From Gaetbulibacter sp. S0825 (GTDB lineage Bacteria; Bacteroidota; Bacteroidia; Flavobacteriales; Flavobacteriaceae), in the NCBI RefSeq assembly GCF_011777505.1, contig NZ_JAATJT010000004.1, positions 1 through 54,426 on the forward strand: a DNA stretch of 54,426 bases, read 5' to 3'. Numbering within the stretch: the first letter of the stretch is position 1; each line of letters opens with the position of its first letter. Of this stretch, positions 40,533 to 50,474 are shown piece by piece. Position numbers and translations under genes: made by a program. The notes under the pieces were generated by a model, which did no database searches, was not told where the DNA came from, and saw only the letters and a program-made list of their open reading frames with translations.

Positions 40533-41252
40533 TTACTCTGTACTTTCCTCCATTGTATGATATACATTTTGTACATCATCATCTTCTTCAAGTTTTTCAA
40601 GCAGTTTTTCAACATCTGCAGCAGCTACAGTACTTAATTGTTTGGTGACTTGTGGGATGCGTTCAAACCCAGAAGATAGAATTTCAATATTGCGTTCTTC
40701 TAAGGCTGCTTGTATCGCTCCAAAGCTTTCAAATGGTGCATAAATTAAAATACCATCCTCGTCTACAAATACTTCTTCGGCACCATAATCAATAAACTCA
40801 AGCTCGATTTCTTCAGGGTCTAAACCTTCACTCGGAATCCTAAAATTACAGGTATGGTCAAACATAAACACCACCGAACCAGAGGTGCCTAAACTACCAT
40901 CACATTTATTAAAATAGCTTCTAACATTAGCCACAGTACGTGTATTATTATCGGTTGCAGTTTCAACCAAAACGGCAATACCATGAGGTGCATAACCTTC
41001 AAAAATCACTTCCTTGTAATCACCTTGACTTTTATCGCTCGCACGTTTTATGGCGCGTTCAACGTTGTCTTTAGGCATATTTACTGATTTAGCATTTTGA
41101 ATAACGGCACGCAATCGAGAATTACTGTCGGGGTCTGGACCTCCTTCTTTAACGGCCATGACAATGTCTTTGCCAATACGAGTAAAGGCTTTACTCATGG
41201 CAGACCATCGTTTCATTTTACGTGCTTTACGGAATTCAAAAGCTCTTCCCAT
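40533..41252 (-). CDS. yebC: YebC/PmpR family regulator
   Basis: A 239-residue protein of the YebC/PmpR/TACO1 family, DNA-binding or ribosome-associated factors that relieve translation pauses. Recognised by MGRAFEFRKARKMKRWSAMS, FTRIGKDIVMAVKEGGPDP, NMPKDNVERAIKRA, EGYAPHGIAVLVE and the acidic C-terminal LEKLEEDDDVQNVYHTME. Full length. It ends 13 bases from the convergent recombinase gene, so the array insertion boundary lies between them. Confidence 0.93.
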   Translation of the reverse strand: MGRAFEFRKARKMKRWSAMSKAFTRIGKDIVMAVKEGGPDPDSNSRLRAVIQNAKSVNMPKDNVERAIKRASDKSQGDYKEVIFEGYAPHGIAVLVETATDNNTRTVANVRSYFNKCDGSLGTSGSVVFMFDHTCNFRIPSEGLDPEEIELEFIDYGAEEVFVDEDGILIYAPFESFGAIQAALEERNIEILSSGFERIPQVTKQLSTVAAADVEKLLEKLEEDDDVQNVYHTMEESTE

Positions 41253-41376
41253 AGTTTGTTAAGTTGTTTGTTGTTAAGTGTAAATGAGTATAATTTGTTT
41301 AATCACAAAAATATAAAAAGTAAGCAGAACAAAAAGTTCTTAAAACTGCAAACTGCTGCTGAATACTAAAAACTTT

Positions 41377-41667
41377 TTAATCTTCAGGCTCTACAATGTT
41401 TTCAATAGCCTCGGCTAAATCAAAATCTTTTTTGGTTACACCATTGGCGCTATGTGTGGACAAAGAAATAGTAAGCACATTGTACACATTGCTCCAATTA
41501 GGGTGGTGGTTTAAGGCTTCACACTCAAAAGCAATCCTACTCATGGCGCTAAAGCAATCTTTAAAATTCTCGAATTCAAATTCGGCATGAATAGCATCTT
41601 CGTAGTATTCCCAATCTGGGAAACGCAACATGCGTTGTTCTATTTCGTCTGGAGTCAGTCTTGACAT
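41377..41667 (-). CDS. phhB: 4a-hydroxytetrahydrobiopterin dehydratase
   Basis: A 96-residue pterin-4a-carbinolamine dehydratase. The signature is intact: LTPDEIEQRM at the N-terminus, FKDCFSAMSRIAFECEALNHHPNWSNVYNV with the catalytic His pair, and LSTHSANGVTKKDFDLA. It recycles the pterin cofactor used by aromatic amino acid hydroxylases. Follows the RmlD-like gene by 51 bases on the same strand and probably belongs to the gcvT-led unit. Confidence 0.92.
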   Translation of the reverse strand: MSRLTPDEIEQRMLRFPDWEYYEDAIHAEFEFENFKDCFSAMSRIAFECEALNHHPNWSNVYNVLTISLSTHSANGVTKKDFDLAEAIENIVEPED

Positions 41668-41718
41668 AACTGTGTTTTTTAGTTTTTTAAAGTTAAAAAA
41701 TTAATATTCATAAATCAA

Positions 41719-42549
41719 CTACACTTCTAATTCTTCAAGAATTTCATGACTTTGTATTTGTAAATGTTTGGGTAATTTGTTTTCCTTTGGTAGCACTGCC
41801 AAGTAACGTTCGTCATTAGTCGTGTAAACGTGTTTGTATGTTGGTTTTAAATCTCCAAAGGTTTTAACAATATCATTAATAAAATCGTCATGATGCACTA
41901 AATCGTTACTTCCTAAATGAAATATGCCATACTTGTTACGATTGATGATGTAATGAATTTGTTGAGATAATTTATTATCTGAAGTGACATTCATAACTAA
42001 GTTTGGAAACACCTCAATAGGTAGTTTTTCTTTCAGTAGGAGTTTTATATCGCTTACTCGAGGAGAAAACGCTCCAAATACCATTGGCAACCTTAAAATA
42101 GCTACTTTCATTTTTGGGAGCCTGAGTAGCATGTTTTCTATTTTTATTTTAAAATGACCGTAGATACTATGACTAAGTGTTTTGTCATTCTCATAGCTTG
42201 GGTATTTGCTATAAGCATCAAATACATTTGCGGACGATAAGTAAATAAGTTTACATTTATTGATCACTAGGTATTCCGAAATATGCTGATGTGCAATTAC
42301 TTGTGCCGAAAAATCGCCACGTAATGAAGAAATGATAATTGTGGGTTTAATGGCATTTAGGATGTCAAAAACATCATCTTCTTCCACATTATACTGAAAA
42401 AAATGTTGATTGTTTTCAAAAATATTGTTGTTGGTATTGTAAGTTCCAAAGGTTCTAAAATAGCCACAAAGCTCTTTGTAAATAGCGTTACCAATAAATC
42501 CGCTTGCTCCTAAAATTAGGATTCTATGTTTAAAACTATCCTGCTTCAT
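41719..42549 (-). CDS. RmlD-like NAD(P)-dependent sugar nucleotide reductase/epimerase
   Basis: A 276-residue extended short-chain dehydrogenase. The Rossmann motif is ILGASGFIGNAIYKEL (GxxGxxG) and the catalytic YxxxK is SIYGHFKIKIENMLL, preceded by the conserved YLSSANVFD strand. It resembles dTDP-4-dehydrorhamnose reductase, but no other rhamnose gene is adjacent, so the substrate is open. Starts 24 bases after the gcvT stop. Confidence 0.8.
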   Translation of the reverse strand: MKQDSFKHRILILGASGFIGNAIYKELCGYFRTFGTYNTNNNIFENNQHFFQYNVEEDDVFDILNAIKPTIIISSLRGDFSAQVIAHQHISEYLVINKCKLIYLSSANVFDAYSKYPSYENDKTLSHSIYGHFKIKIENMLLRLPKMKVAILRLPMVFGAFSPRVSDIKLLLKEKLPIEVFPNLVMNVTSDNKLSQQIHYIINRNKYGIFHLGSNDLVHHDDFINDIVKTFGDLKPTYKHVYTTNDERYLAVLPKENKLPKHLQIQSHEILEELEV

Positions 42550-42572
42550 TCATCCATCTCCATTCTGACTAT

Positions 42573-43655
42573 CTAGCCTTTATAGAAAGGTAGTTTTACA
42601 ACAGTTGCTGGTAAAGCATTTTTTCTAACTTGTATATGTATTTTACTACCAACATCCGTAAATACCGTTGGTACATACCCTAAACCAATACCTATTCCTA
42701 AACTAGGACTCATAGTTCCTGAAGTTACGTCTCCAATTTTATTTCCGTTACCATCTACAATATCGTAGCCTTGACGAGGAATACCACGTTCGTCTAATTG
42801 AAATGCAATAAGTTTTCTTTCTGGACCTCTACGTTTTTGGTCTTCTAAGGCTTCACTGTTTGTAAATTCTTTGGTGAATTTTGTAATCCAACCTAAACCA
42901 GCTTCAATAGGAGAGGTAGTGTCATTGATATCATTACCATACAAGCAATAACCCATTTCTAAACGTAAGGTATCACGTGCAGCTAATCCAATAGGCTTGA
43001 TGCCATAATCAGCTCCAGCTTCAAATACTTTATCCCATACTTGCTTTACTTCACTATTTTTACAATAAATTTCAAAACCACCGCTTCCAGTATATCCAGT
43101 TGCCGAAATAATTACGTGCTCAATTCCTGCAAAATCGCCAACTACAAAGTTGTAAAACTTGATAGCTGATAAATCATGACTTGTTAAACTTTGCATGGCT
43201 TCAACTGCCTTAGGGCCCTGAATTGCTAGTAAAGAATAATCTTCAGATAAATCTTTCATATCTGCTCCAACATTATTTTTAGACTGAATCCAATCCCAAT
43301 CTTTTTCAATATTACTTGCATTTACCACCAACAAGTATTGTTCTTCTTTAATCATATATACAATTAAATCATCAACAATACCACCTTTATCATTTGGAAA
43401 ACAACTGTATTGCGCTTTTCCAGGAGACAATTTACTAGCATCATTACTTGTGACCTTTTGTATTAAAGCTAAAGCATTTGGTCCTTCAATAAGAAATTCA
43501 CCCATGTGGCTTACATCAAAAACACCAACAGCTTTTCTAACCGTTTCATGTTCTGCGTTTACGCCTTCATATTGAACTGGCATATTATAGCCTGCAAAAG
43601 GCACCATTTTTGCTCCTAAAGCTTCGTGTGTAGATGATAATGCTGTATTTTTCAT
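42573..43655 (-). CDS. gcvT: Glycine cleavage system aminomethyltransferase (T protein)
   Basis: A 360-residue T protein, which takes the aminomethyl group from lipoyl-H protein and passes a methylene to tetrahydrofolate. Recognised by [50 protein letters not shown] with the catalytic Asp, [32 protein letters not shown]-type segment, and [18 protein letters not shown]. Full length. Other gcv genes are not in the window. A TAGTTTTG element lies 26 bases upstream; no glycine riboswitch is seen. Confidence 0.95.
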   Translation of the reverse strand: MKNTALSSTHEALGAKMVPFAGYNMPVQYEGVNAEHETVRKAVGVFDVSHMGEFLIEGPNALALIQKVTSNDASKLSPGKAQYSCFPNDKGGIVDDLIVYMIKEEQYLLVVNASNIEKDWDWIQSKNNVGADMKDLSEDYSLLAIQGPKAVEAMQSLTSHDLSAIKFYNFVVGDFAGIEHVIISATGYTGSGGFEIYCKNSEVKQVWDKVFEAGADYGIKPIGLAARDTLRLEMGYCLYGNDINDTTSPIEAGLGWITKFTKEFTNSEALEDQKRRGPERKLIAFQLDERGIPRQGYDIVDGNGNKIGDVTSGTMSPSLGIGIGLGYVPTVFTDVGSKIHIQVRKNALPATVVKLPFYKG

Positions 43656-43680
43656 AAGAAATAAAATATTGAATGTTGAG

Positions 43681-43688
43681 CAAAACTA
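43681..43688 (-). promoter_or_regulatory. gcvT promoter, -7 element
   Basis: TAGTTTTG on the minus strand matches TAnnTTTG, with a start about 20 bases before the gcvT ATG. No clear -33 TTG. Confidence 0.5.
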
Positions 43689-43785
43689 AGCAAAATTTTA
43701 AAGAAACTGTTTATAAAAAATATGTTAAAATATAAATTGTTTTTAATAGAATGTGTATTTTCAAATTCTTAAAAAATATAACAAA

Positions 43786-45273
43786 ATGAAACATTTATTT
43801 ACATTGCTTTTTTCACTTCTTTTTATAGTAAACGGTTTTGCTCAAAAAGATTTGCCAACGGACTATTTATCTTCTGAATTCCACAAAGGGAGAAGAGATT
43901 TATTACGTAGTAAAATGCCAAAAAACAGTGTGGCAGTATTCTTTGCTAATGCTGTTAGAAATAGGGCTAACGATGTAGATTATATTTACCATCAAGACCC
44001 GAATTTTTATTATTTAACAGGCTATAAAGAGCCGCATGCTGTATTAGTGATTTTTTCTGATATGCAAGATAAAGATGGTGAAAAATTCAACGAACTTGTT
44101 TATGTGCAGAAAAAAGATGCGCGAAGAGAAATGTGGGATGGAAGGCGTTTAGGTGTTGAAGGCACAAAAGAAGAGCTTGGATTTGACATGGTGTTTAACG
44201 GCGGTGAGTTTTTAAATTCTGGAATAAATTTCATGGAATTTAATAGCGTGATGTTTGATGATTTTAAAGATGATTTTCGTGATAATAAGCGTGACCCAGC
44301 AGATTTAGCAAGTTTAGTAGAGTCTTTTAAAACTCAAGTTGGTTATTATATTGAAGAAGGCGCACCTCAAGGAACTGAAGAAATGCGTTTGGAAATGGCT
44401 AAAGAAGGTGCTATTCAAACACAGCGAGCAAAAATAGATACCAAAACATTGAGAACATTAATGGGTAGTATGCGCCAAATAAAAACACCTGAAGAAATGA
44501 AATTGCTTAAAAAAGCTGTTAGAATTTCTGCGATGGGTCAAGTGGAGGTAATGAAAGCGATGAAGCCTAATATGAGTGAAACAGAAATTCAAGGAATACA
44601 CGAGTACGTTTATAAAAAATATGGTACTGAGTATGAAGGATACCCAAGCATTGTGGGCGCAGGTGAAAATGGTTGTGTACTCCATTATATTGAAAACAGC
44701 AGAACTAAAGTAGAAGGCGATTTAGTCTTGATGGATTTAGGAGCAGAATATCATGGTTATACAGCTGACGTTACTAGAACTATTCCTGCTAGTGGAAAGT
44801 TCACACCTGAGCAAAAAGCGATTTACGATATTGTGTATGAAGCTCAAAATGCAGGAATTGCTGCAGCTGTAGTTGGTAACAATGGCAGAAAAACTTATGA
44901 AGAAGCCATAAAAGTGATTAATAAAGGTTTGCTTGAGCTTGGGATTATTAAATCCTTAGACGAGCGCCACATGTACTTGCCACATGGTATTTGCCATCAT
45001 ATTGGTTTAGATGTGCACGATTTAAATGATGGAAGTAACTTTATGCCAAACATGGTAGTGACTATAGAGCCTGGAATTTATATTCCTGAAGGTAGTCCTT
45101 GTGATGAAAAATGGTGGGGAATTGCAGTACGTATTGAAGATGATATTTTAATTACTGAAAACGGGCCAATAAATTTATCTGGTGAAGCACCAAGAAAATC
45201 AAATGAGATAGAAGCATTGATGAAACAAAAAAGTGCTTTGGACGATTTTGTATTGCCGAAACTAGACGATTAA
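43786..45273 (+). CDS. Secreted aminopeptidase P family protein
   Basis: A 495-residue M24 metallopeptidase that removes N-terminal residues before proline. I choose the ATG at 43786, which gives a signal peptide (KHLFTLLFSLLFIVNGFAQ) instead of the upstream GTG at 43753. An N-terminal creatinase-like domain precedes the catalytic domain, where the dinuclear metal ligands appear: Asp in LMDLGAEYHGYTADVTRT (two), His in LPHGICHHIGLDVHD, Glu in TIEPGIYI and Glu in AVRIEDDILIT. Its stop overlaps that of convergent thrC by four bases. Confidence 0.9.
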   Translation: MKHLFTLLFSLLFIVNGFAQKDLPTDYLSSEFHKGRRDLLRSKMPKNSVAVFFANAVRNRANDVDYIYHQDPNFYYLTGYKEPHAVLVIFSDMQDKDGEKFNELVYVQKKDARREMWDGRRLGVEGTKEELGFDMVFNGGEFLNSGINFMEFNSVMFDDFKDDFRDNKRDPADLASLVESFKTQVGYYIEEGAPQGTEEMRLEMAKEGAIQTQRAKIDTKTLRTLMGSMRQIKTPEEMKLLKKAVRISAMGQVEVMKAMKPNMSETEIQGIHEYVYKKYGTEYEGYPSIVGAGENGCVLHYIENSRTKVEGDLVLMDLGAEYHGYTADVTRTIPASGKFTPEQKAIYDIVYEAQNAGIAAAVVGNNGRKTYEEAIKVINKGLLELGIIKSLDERHMYLPHGICHHIGLDVHDLNDGSNFMPNMVVTIEPGIYIPEGSPCDEKWWGIAVRIEDDILITENGPINLSGEAPRKSNEIEALMKQKSALDDFVLPKLDD

Positions 45274-46562
45274 CTAATTAGATAATTTTTTAAATCTTTA
45301 TAAGCATCAATTATTATTGATGCTTTTTCTTTTCCCATAACTGCTTCAATTTGTGGAGGCAAATCTATCTTGGTATTAATTACCTCTTCAACCACATCCA
45401 GAAATTTTGTTGGATGAGCTGTTTCTAAAAACACACAATGGGCATCTGGATTATCATTTAAATACGACTTAGCTCCTAAATAGCCTACTGCGCCATGAGG
45501 GTCAGCTGCATAATTAAAATCATTGTAAATCTCAAGCATTGCTTCTTTAGTTTCAGTATCTGAAAAACTAAAAGACGAGAAGTTGTCTTGTAATGCATTA
45601 AAATTGTTTTTGTGAATCTCTTGAATGCGTACAAAGTTACTCGGATTTCCAACATCCATAGCATTACTAATGGTTTGAACTGATGGTTTAGGATTATAAT
45701 GTTTAGTTTTTAAGTATTCTGTAATCACATTGTTTTCATTGTTGGAGGCTATAAAATGTTTGATAGGTAAACCTAATTTTTGAGCCATCATGCCTGCACA
45801 AATATTACCAAAATTTCCACTAGGTACAGAAAACACAATTTTTTTATACTTTCTTTTTAACTGCTTGTAAGCAAACATAAAATAAAACATTTGAGGCAGC
45901 CAACGTGCCACATTAATTGAGTTAGCTGACGTTAATTGCATTTTATTAGTTAGCTCTTCATCAAGAAAAGCTCTTTTCACCATATCTTGGCAATCATCAA
46001 AAACACCATCTACTTCAAGCGCTGTAATGTTTTGACCAAGTGTAGTAAGTTGTTTTTCTTGAATGTCACTTACTTTTCCGCTAGGATAGAGAATAACTAC
46101 ATTTACTCCTTTTACACCAAGAAAACCATTGGCTACGGCTCCTCCAGTATCTCCAGAGGTTGCAACAAGCACAGTTACTTCATTCGTATTGTCTTGATTA
46201 AAATACCCTAAACATCTTGCCATAAACCGTGCGCCAACATCCTTAAAAGCCATTGTTGGCCCATGAAATAATTCCAATGTTGAAATATTTTCATTCAACT
46301 CAACTATTGGAAATTCAAATGATAGCGTTTCCTCGACAATTGTTTTTAATTCAACCTCTGGAATTTCAGGCAATACAAATTGCTTAATTGTTTCGTAAGC
46401 AATTTCAGCATTTGTTAACTGTTCAATGTTATCAAAAAAGTCTTTTGATAGTGGTGTAATTGATTCAGGAAAGTATAATCCTTTATCTGGAGCTAAACCT
46501 TTTACTACAGCATTTTTAAATGTTGTATTTGGTGCTTTTTTATTTAGAGAATAATAGTTCAT
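45270..46562 (-). CDS. thrC: Threonine synthase
   Basis: A 430-residue PLP enzyme for the last step of threonine synthesis, O-phosphohomoserine to threonine. Recognised by ELFHGPTMAFKDVGARFMAR (PLP lysine), VATSGDTGGAVANGF, VFSVPSGNFGNICAG and the C-terminal ETAHPTKF. Third enzyme gene of a thrA-thrB-thrC operon; it starts one base after the thrB stop. Confidence 0.95.
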   Translation of the reverse strand: MNYYSLNKKAPNTTFKNAVVKGLAPDKGLYFPESITPLSKDFFDNIEQLTNAEIAYETIKQFVLPEIPEVELKTIVEETLSFEFPIVELNENISTLELFHGPTMAFKDVGARFMARCLGYFNQDNTNEVTVLVATSGDTGGAVANGFLGVKGVNVVILYPSGKVSDIQEKQLTTLGQNITALEVDGVFDDCQDMVKRAFLDEELTNKMQLTSANSINVARWLPQMFYFMFAYKQLKRKYKKIVFSVPSGNFGNICAGMMAQKLGLPIKHFIASNNENNVITEYLKTKHYNPKPSVQTISNAMDVGNPSNFVRIQEIHKNNFNALQDNFSSFSFSDTETKEAMLEIYNDFNYAADPHGAVGYLGAKSYLNDNPDAHCVFLETAHPTKFLDVVEEVINTKIDLPPQIEAVMGKEKASIIIDAYKDLKNYLIS

Positions 46563-46563
46563 G

Positions 46564-47487
46564 TTAGTTAATAATCTTTATGCCTTGAGTATTTATTTTA
46601 GAAATATGAATATCAAAATCAATATTTGTTTTGGAGTAGATTAAACTCATCGCTTCTTTAACATTTTTAGCTATTTCAATTCCTTTAGTTAAAGTAAAAA
46701 TTGAAGGTCCTGAGCCAGAGATTGCACAGCCTAAAGCGCCTGCTTCCATTGCAGCAAATTTCACATCATCAAAGTGAGGAATAAGTTGTTTTCTATATGG
46801 TTCTACAATAATATCTTGTAGCGACCTATGAATTAATTTGTAGTCATTTGTATGTAAGGCGTGCACCAAGCTCCCAACATTTGCCCATTGAGCAATGGCA
46901 TCTTTTAGAGGAATGTTTTTTGGTAATATCTCACGTGCTTCAGAGGTTTTTATTTCAATTTGTGGATGTATAATGGTTGCGTATAATTCTGTTGGTGTTG
47001 GTATTTGTAAGATATCTAATGGTGATGTGCTTTTTACTAATGTAAAACCTCCAAAGATTGCTGGTGCTAAATTATCGGCATGCTCACTTTTACTAGCCAA
47101 CACTTCACCTTTCATGGCAAAGTAGGTGAGTTGGGTTTTGTTATAGGGTTTACCTAACAACTCATTCATGCCAAAAACACTACCTACAGCACTTGCGGCA
47201 CTACTACCAATACCACTCCCAGGTTTAATACGTTTATAAATCTCTATTTCAAACCCGCAATCTGGTTTAGCATTTTCATACATTGCCAATGCAGACACGC
47301 CAGCGACATTTTTCTCTGTTTCGTACGGTAAATTATAGCCTTCAATATGCGTGATTTTAATACCTTTTTCTTTTGTTTTTCTAATAACCATTTCATCTCC
47401 TTGACTATCTAGGCAAAACCCTAAAACATCAAAGCCACAGGCGACATTGGCAACAGTTGCAGGAGAGAATATTTTAATTTCGTTCAT
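46564..47487 (-). CDS. thrB: Homoserine kinase
   Basis: A 307-residue GHMP-family kinase that phosphorylates homoserine. It opens with FSPATVANVACGFDVLGFCLD and holds the ATP loop KPGSGIGSSAASAVGSVFG and the C-terminal GALGCAISGSGPSIFTLT. Lies between thrA (100 bases upstream) and thrC (one base downstream). Confidence 0.96.
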   Translation of the reverse strand: MNEIKIFSPATVANVACGFDVLGFCLDSQGDEMVIRKTKEKGIKITHIEGYNLPYETEKNVAGVSALAMYENAKPDCGFEIEIYKRIKPGSGIGSSAASAVGSVFGMNELLGKPYNKTQLTYFAMKGEVLASKSEHADNLAPAIFGGFTLVKSTSPLDILQIPTPTELYATIIHPQIEIKTSEAREILPKNIPLKDAIAQWANVGSLVHALHTNDYKLIHRSLQDIIVEPYRKQLIPHFDDVKFAAMEAGALGCAISGSGPSIFTLTKGIEIAKNVKEAMSLIYSKTNIDFDIHISKINTQGIKIIN

Positions 47488-47587
47488 TTATTTTAAATTT
47501 TTGCAAATACCTGTAATCTTAGTTTTCTAATTATTTTAGCTGGCACTAATAATTGCTTGCCAAATGCCCATTAAGAGCTTTCATAAT

Positions 47588-50038
47588 TTAGTTATTAGCA
47601 ATTCTAATAATATCAGCAAATAACCCAGATGCTGTTACTTCAGCACCAGCGCCAGCGCCTTTAACAATTAATGGTTGCTCGGGATAACGTTTTGTGTAAA
47701 ACATGACAATGTTATCTTTTCCTTCTAAATTATAAAATGGATGCCCTTCTGGGATTTCTTTTAATCCAACTTTTGCTTTTCCATTATTAAATTCGGCTAC
47801 ATATTTTAATTGACAATTATTCTTGTTTGCCGATTGATAAAGGTTCTGGTAATGAACTTCATCATCCAGTAATGTTTGATAAAAATCATCTACTGATTTT
47901 GATTCTAAACCAGATTTTGAAAGAAAAGGTTCATTTAAAATGTTTTCCAAATTCATTTCTGTACCACTTTCACGTGCTAGAATAAGTATTTTTCTAGCAA
48001 CATCCACACCACTTAAATCAATTCTTGGGTCTGGTTCAGTATAACCTTCCTTTTGTGCTAATTTTACAACATCGTGAAACTTTGTTTTATCATTAAAGTT
48101 GTTAAAAACAAAATTTAAGCTCCCAGACAACACTGCTTGTATTGACTTAATTTCATCTCCAGAGGTTATTAAATGATTTAGGGTGTCAATAACTGGTAAG
48201 CCAGCGCCTACATTAGTCTCAAATAGGAAAGGAGCATTGTATTTTCTTGATAAACGCTTTAAAAGGTTGTAATTATCTAACTCACTAGAGCAAGCTATTT
48301 TATTACAAGCTATTACGCCAATACTTTCACGCAAGTAATTAGCATAGTTGTTTGCAACATCGTAATTGGCAGTGACGTCAACAAATACACTATTACGAAG
48401 ATTCATAGTTTTTGCAGCATTAAAAAAACCATTAATTGAAGCATTTTCGCCATTTTCTAAAAGTGATTTCCAGTTATTTAAATCGATACCATCATCATCT
48501 AGAATCATTTTTCTTGAGTTAGAAAGTCCCACAATTCGTAGGTTTAACTTTAAATGTTCTTTAATATATTTTTTCTGTTGTTTAATTTGCTCAACTAGTC
48601 GTTCACCAACATTACCAACACCAGTAATAAACAAATTCAATTGTTTGGTCTTAGTTTCAAAAAATCGTTCATGAACAACATTTAGTGCCTTTTTTACATC
48701 TTTTTTAGATATAACAGCCGAAATGTTTCTTTCGGAAGCTCCTTGAGCAATGGCTCTAATATTTACATTGTTTTTACCCAAAGTACTAAACATGCGTCCG
48801 CTTATTCCTTGATGATTTTTCATACTATCACCAACAACAGCAATAATAGCTAACTCTTTTTCTACAATAATTGGGTCTATTTTGTGCAATGAAATTTCGT
48901 TTTCAAAGGTTTTATCAATAGCCATTTTTGCTGCATCAGCATCTGTTTCTTGAATACCTATGCAAATGGAATGCTCGCTTGAGGCTTGTGTAATAAGCAC
49001 AACGTTAATTTTCTCTTGTGATAAGGTTTCAAATAAGCGCTTAGAAAATCCAGGAATGCCAACCATACCGTTACCTTGCAATGTTAGTAATGCAATATCA
49101 TTTATATTGCTAATGCCTTTCACTGCATTGGTATTTCCATTAGAATTTGAATCTGTAATATATGTGCCTGAATCTTCAGGTTTTAGTGTATTTTTAATTA
49201 CGATAGGAATCTTTTTATTCAGCACAGGTTGCACAGTTGGTGGATACAAAACTTTAGCACCAAAGTGAGATAACTCTACAGCTTCTTGATAAGAAATATG
49301 ACTAATTGGTTTTGCTTGTTTTACCAACTTTGGGTTTGTTGTAAACATACCACTAACATCAGTCCAGATTTGTAATTCCTCAGCTTCAATCGCTGCAGCA
49401 ATTATAGCTGCAGTAAAATCGGAACCACCTCTACCAAGTGTTGTGATTTCTCCATTTTCAGATTTTGAAATAAATCCTGGTAAAAGTGTCACTGAAGTAT
49501 TATTGGTTTCAAAATAACTTTTTACATTATTATTGGTCTGGTTAAAGTTTACAGTAGCGTTTGTGTAATTATTATCTGTAACAATTAACTCTTGTGAGCT
49601 TTTTAATTGGACATCAATACCATTTAACTTCATGGCTTCTGAAATGATATACGAAGACATTTGCTCACCATTGCTCAAAAGTTTATCGGTTGTTTTTGGA
49701 GATAACTCATTAATTAAATAAATACCTTCTAGAAGTTTTTCAAGTGAATTTAATTTAGAGTTAATATTTTCTTTTACTTCAGAATTTATTTCGGTCTTAA
49801 TTAGTTCATCAATAATGTCAAGATGAATTAATTTTACTTGATTAAACACTTCATTATAAGTAGTGTCTTTTGCAACTGCTTTATTTGCTGCGTTAAGGAG
49901 TTTATCGGTTATTCCACCAACTGCTGAAACTACGACTGCTACGTTAGAATCTTGTGAAATGTTTTTAACTATTTCTATAACTTTTTGTATGTTTTTGGCT
50001 GAACCTACAGATGTTCCACCAAACTTTAAAACTTTCAT
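47588..50038 (-). CDS. thrA: Bifunctional aspartokinase / homoserine dehydrogenase
   Basis: An 816-residue fusion that performs the first and third steps from aspartate to homoserine. Residues 1-290 are the aspartokinase (VLKFGGTSVGSAKNI, ITTLGRGGSDFTAAI), 310-460 hold ACT regulatory domains (GNGMVGIPGFSKRLFETL, VNIRAIAQGASERNISAV) that usually bind threonine, and 465-816 the dehydrogenase (ITGVGNVGERLVEQI, ACNKIA, FETNVGAGLPVI, GYTEPDPRIDLSG). First enzyme gene of the thr operon, behind a Thr/Ile-rich leader frame. Confidence 0.96.
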   Translation of the reverse strand: MKVLKFGGTSVGSAKNIQKVIEIVKNISQDSNVAVVVSAVGGITDKLLNAANKAVAKDTTYNEVFNQVKLIHLDIIDELIKTEINSEVKENINSKLNSLEKLLEGIYLINELSPKTTDKLLSNGEQMSSYIISEAMKLNGIDVQLKSSQELIVTDNNYTNATVNFNQTNNNVKSYFETNNTSVTLLPGFISKSENGEITTLGRGGSDFTAAIIAAAIEAEELQIWTDVSGMFTTNPKLVKQAKPISHISYQEAVELSHFGAKVLYPPTVQPVLNKKIPIVIKNTLKPEDSGTYITDSNSNGNTNAVKGISNINDIALLTLQGNGMVGIPGFSKRLFETLSQEKINVVLITQASSEHSICIGIQETDADAAKMAIDKTFENEISLHKIDPIIVEKELAIIAVVGDSMKNHQGISGRMFSTLGKNNVNIRAIAQGASERNISAVISKKDVKKALNVVHERFFETKTKQLNLFITGVGNVGERLVEQIKQQKKYIKEHLKLNLRIVGLSNSRKMILDDDGIDLNNWKSLLENGENASINGFFNAAKTMNLRNSVFVDVTANYDVANNYANYLRESIGVIACNKIACSSELDNYNLLKRLSRKYNAPFLFETNVGAGLPVIDTLNHLITSGDEIKSIQAVLSGSLNFVFNNFNDKTKFHDVVKLAQKEGYTEPDPRIDLSGVDVARKILILARESGTEMNLENILNEPFLSKSGLESKSVDDFYQTLLDDEVHYQNLYQSANKNNCQLKYVAEFNNGKAKVGLKEIPEGHPFYNLEGKDNIVMFYTKRYPEQPLIVKGAGAGAEVTASGLFADIIRIANN

Positions 50039-50107
50039 TTTGGGCTTTTTTATTGAGACATTAAATTTCGTGATAAAAAATCACATAAGTACGAACGGAA
50101 AGATATA

Positions 50108-50218
50108 TTATTTGCAACCCCAAAGGGTCGTAATAAAAGTAGAAATTGTACCAAAAGACACTATGCTTCTATTTGTAGAAGCTATATGGATAGTTATATT
50201 TTGGTTAAAATTGTTCAT
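50108..50218 (-). CDS. Thr/Ile-rich leader peptide of the thr operon
   Basis: A 36-codon frame with an ATG at 50218 and TAA at 50110-50108, placed 70 bases before thrA. It encodes six Thr and six Ile, clustered as GTISTFITT near residues 23-31, like the E. coli thr leader, whose Thr and Ile codons sense charged tRNA. A perfect hairpin GCTTCTA-CAAA-TAGAAGC (50165-50182) lies inside it, an ACCC / GGGT stem covers its end, and a GTGAT / ATCAC stem follows. I found no classical terminator with a T tract, so the mechanism could be translational or a less standard attenuator. Confidence 0.65.
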   Translation of the reverse strand: MNNFNQNITIHIASTNRSIVSFGTISTFITTLWGCK

Positions 50219-50236
50219 TTATATAATGATAGATTT

Positions 50237-50244
50237 CAAAAGTA
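50237..50244 (-). promoter_or_regulatory. thr operon promoter, -7 element
   Basis: TACTTTTG on the minus strand matches TAnnTTTG, 19 bases before the leader ATG, so the leader frame is in the transcript. The -33 region is an AT-rich run without TTG. Confidence 0.55.
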
Positions 50245-50474
50245 TTACTTTTATATTAATAAAAAAATAAATTGGATTTTTTTGTAGAATTATAAGTTGA
50301 ACTTCGTTTTTTTTTTTATTTGAACTAGTTTTACCCGAGCAATTACTTTACAGAAATTTTAGTACATGAAACTCACAGCTAAATTTTCGATGTACAAGAA
50401 AATAAATATATGGATGCTACAAACCTGTACTGAGCGCAGTCGAAGTATGACCATTAAAAAAAACATATAAACAC
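50245..50474. other. Divergent intergenic region, thr leader / nnr
   Basis: An AT-rich stretch. At 50428-50447 it carries a short repeat-like sequence (CTGAGCGCAGTCGAAG core) that I recognise as a dispersed small element in several Bacteroidota genomes. No other coding or RNA feature is seen, and no perfect TAnnTTTG for the plus-strand gene. Confidence 0.45.

Noticed and set aside
43656-43752. Glycine riboswitch upstream of gcvT
   Set aside because: The gap is under 100 bases, AT-rich and lacks the conserved glycine aptamer blocks.
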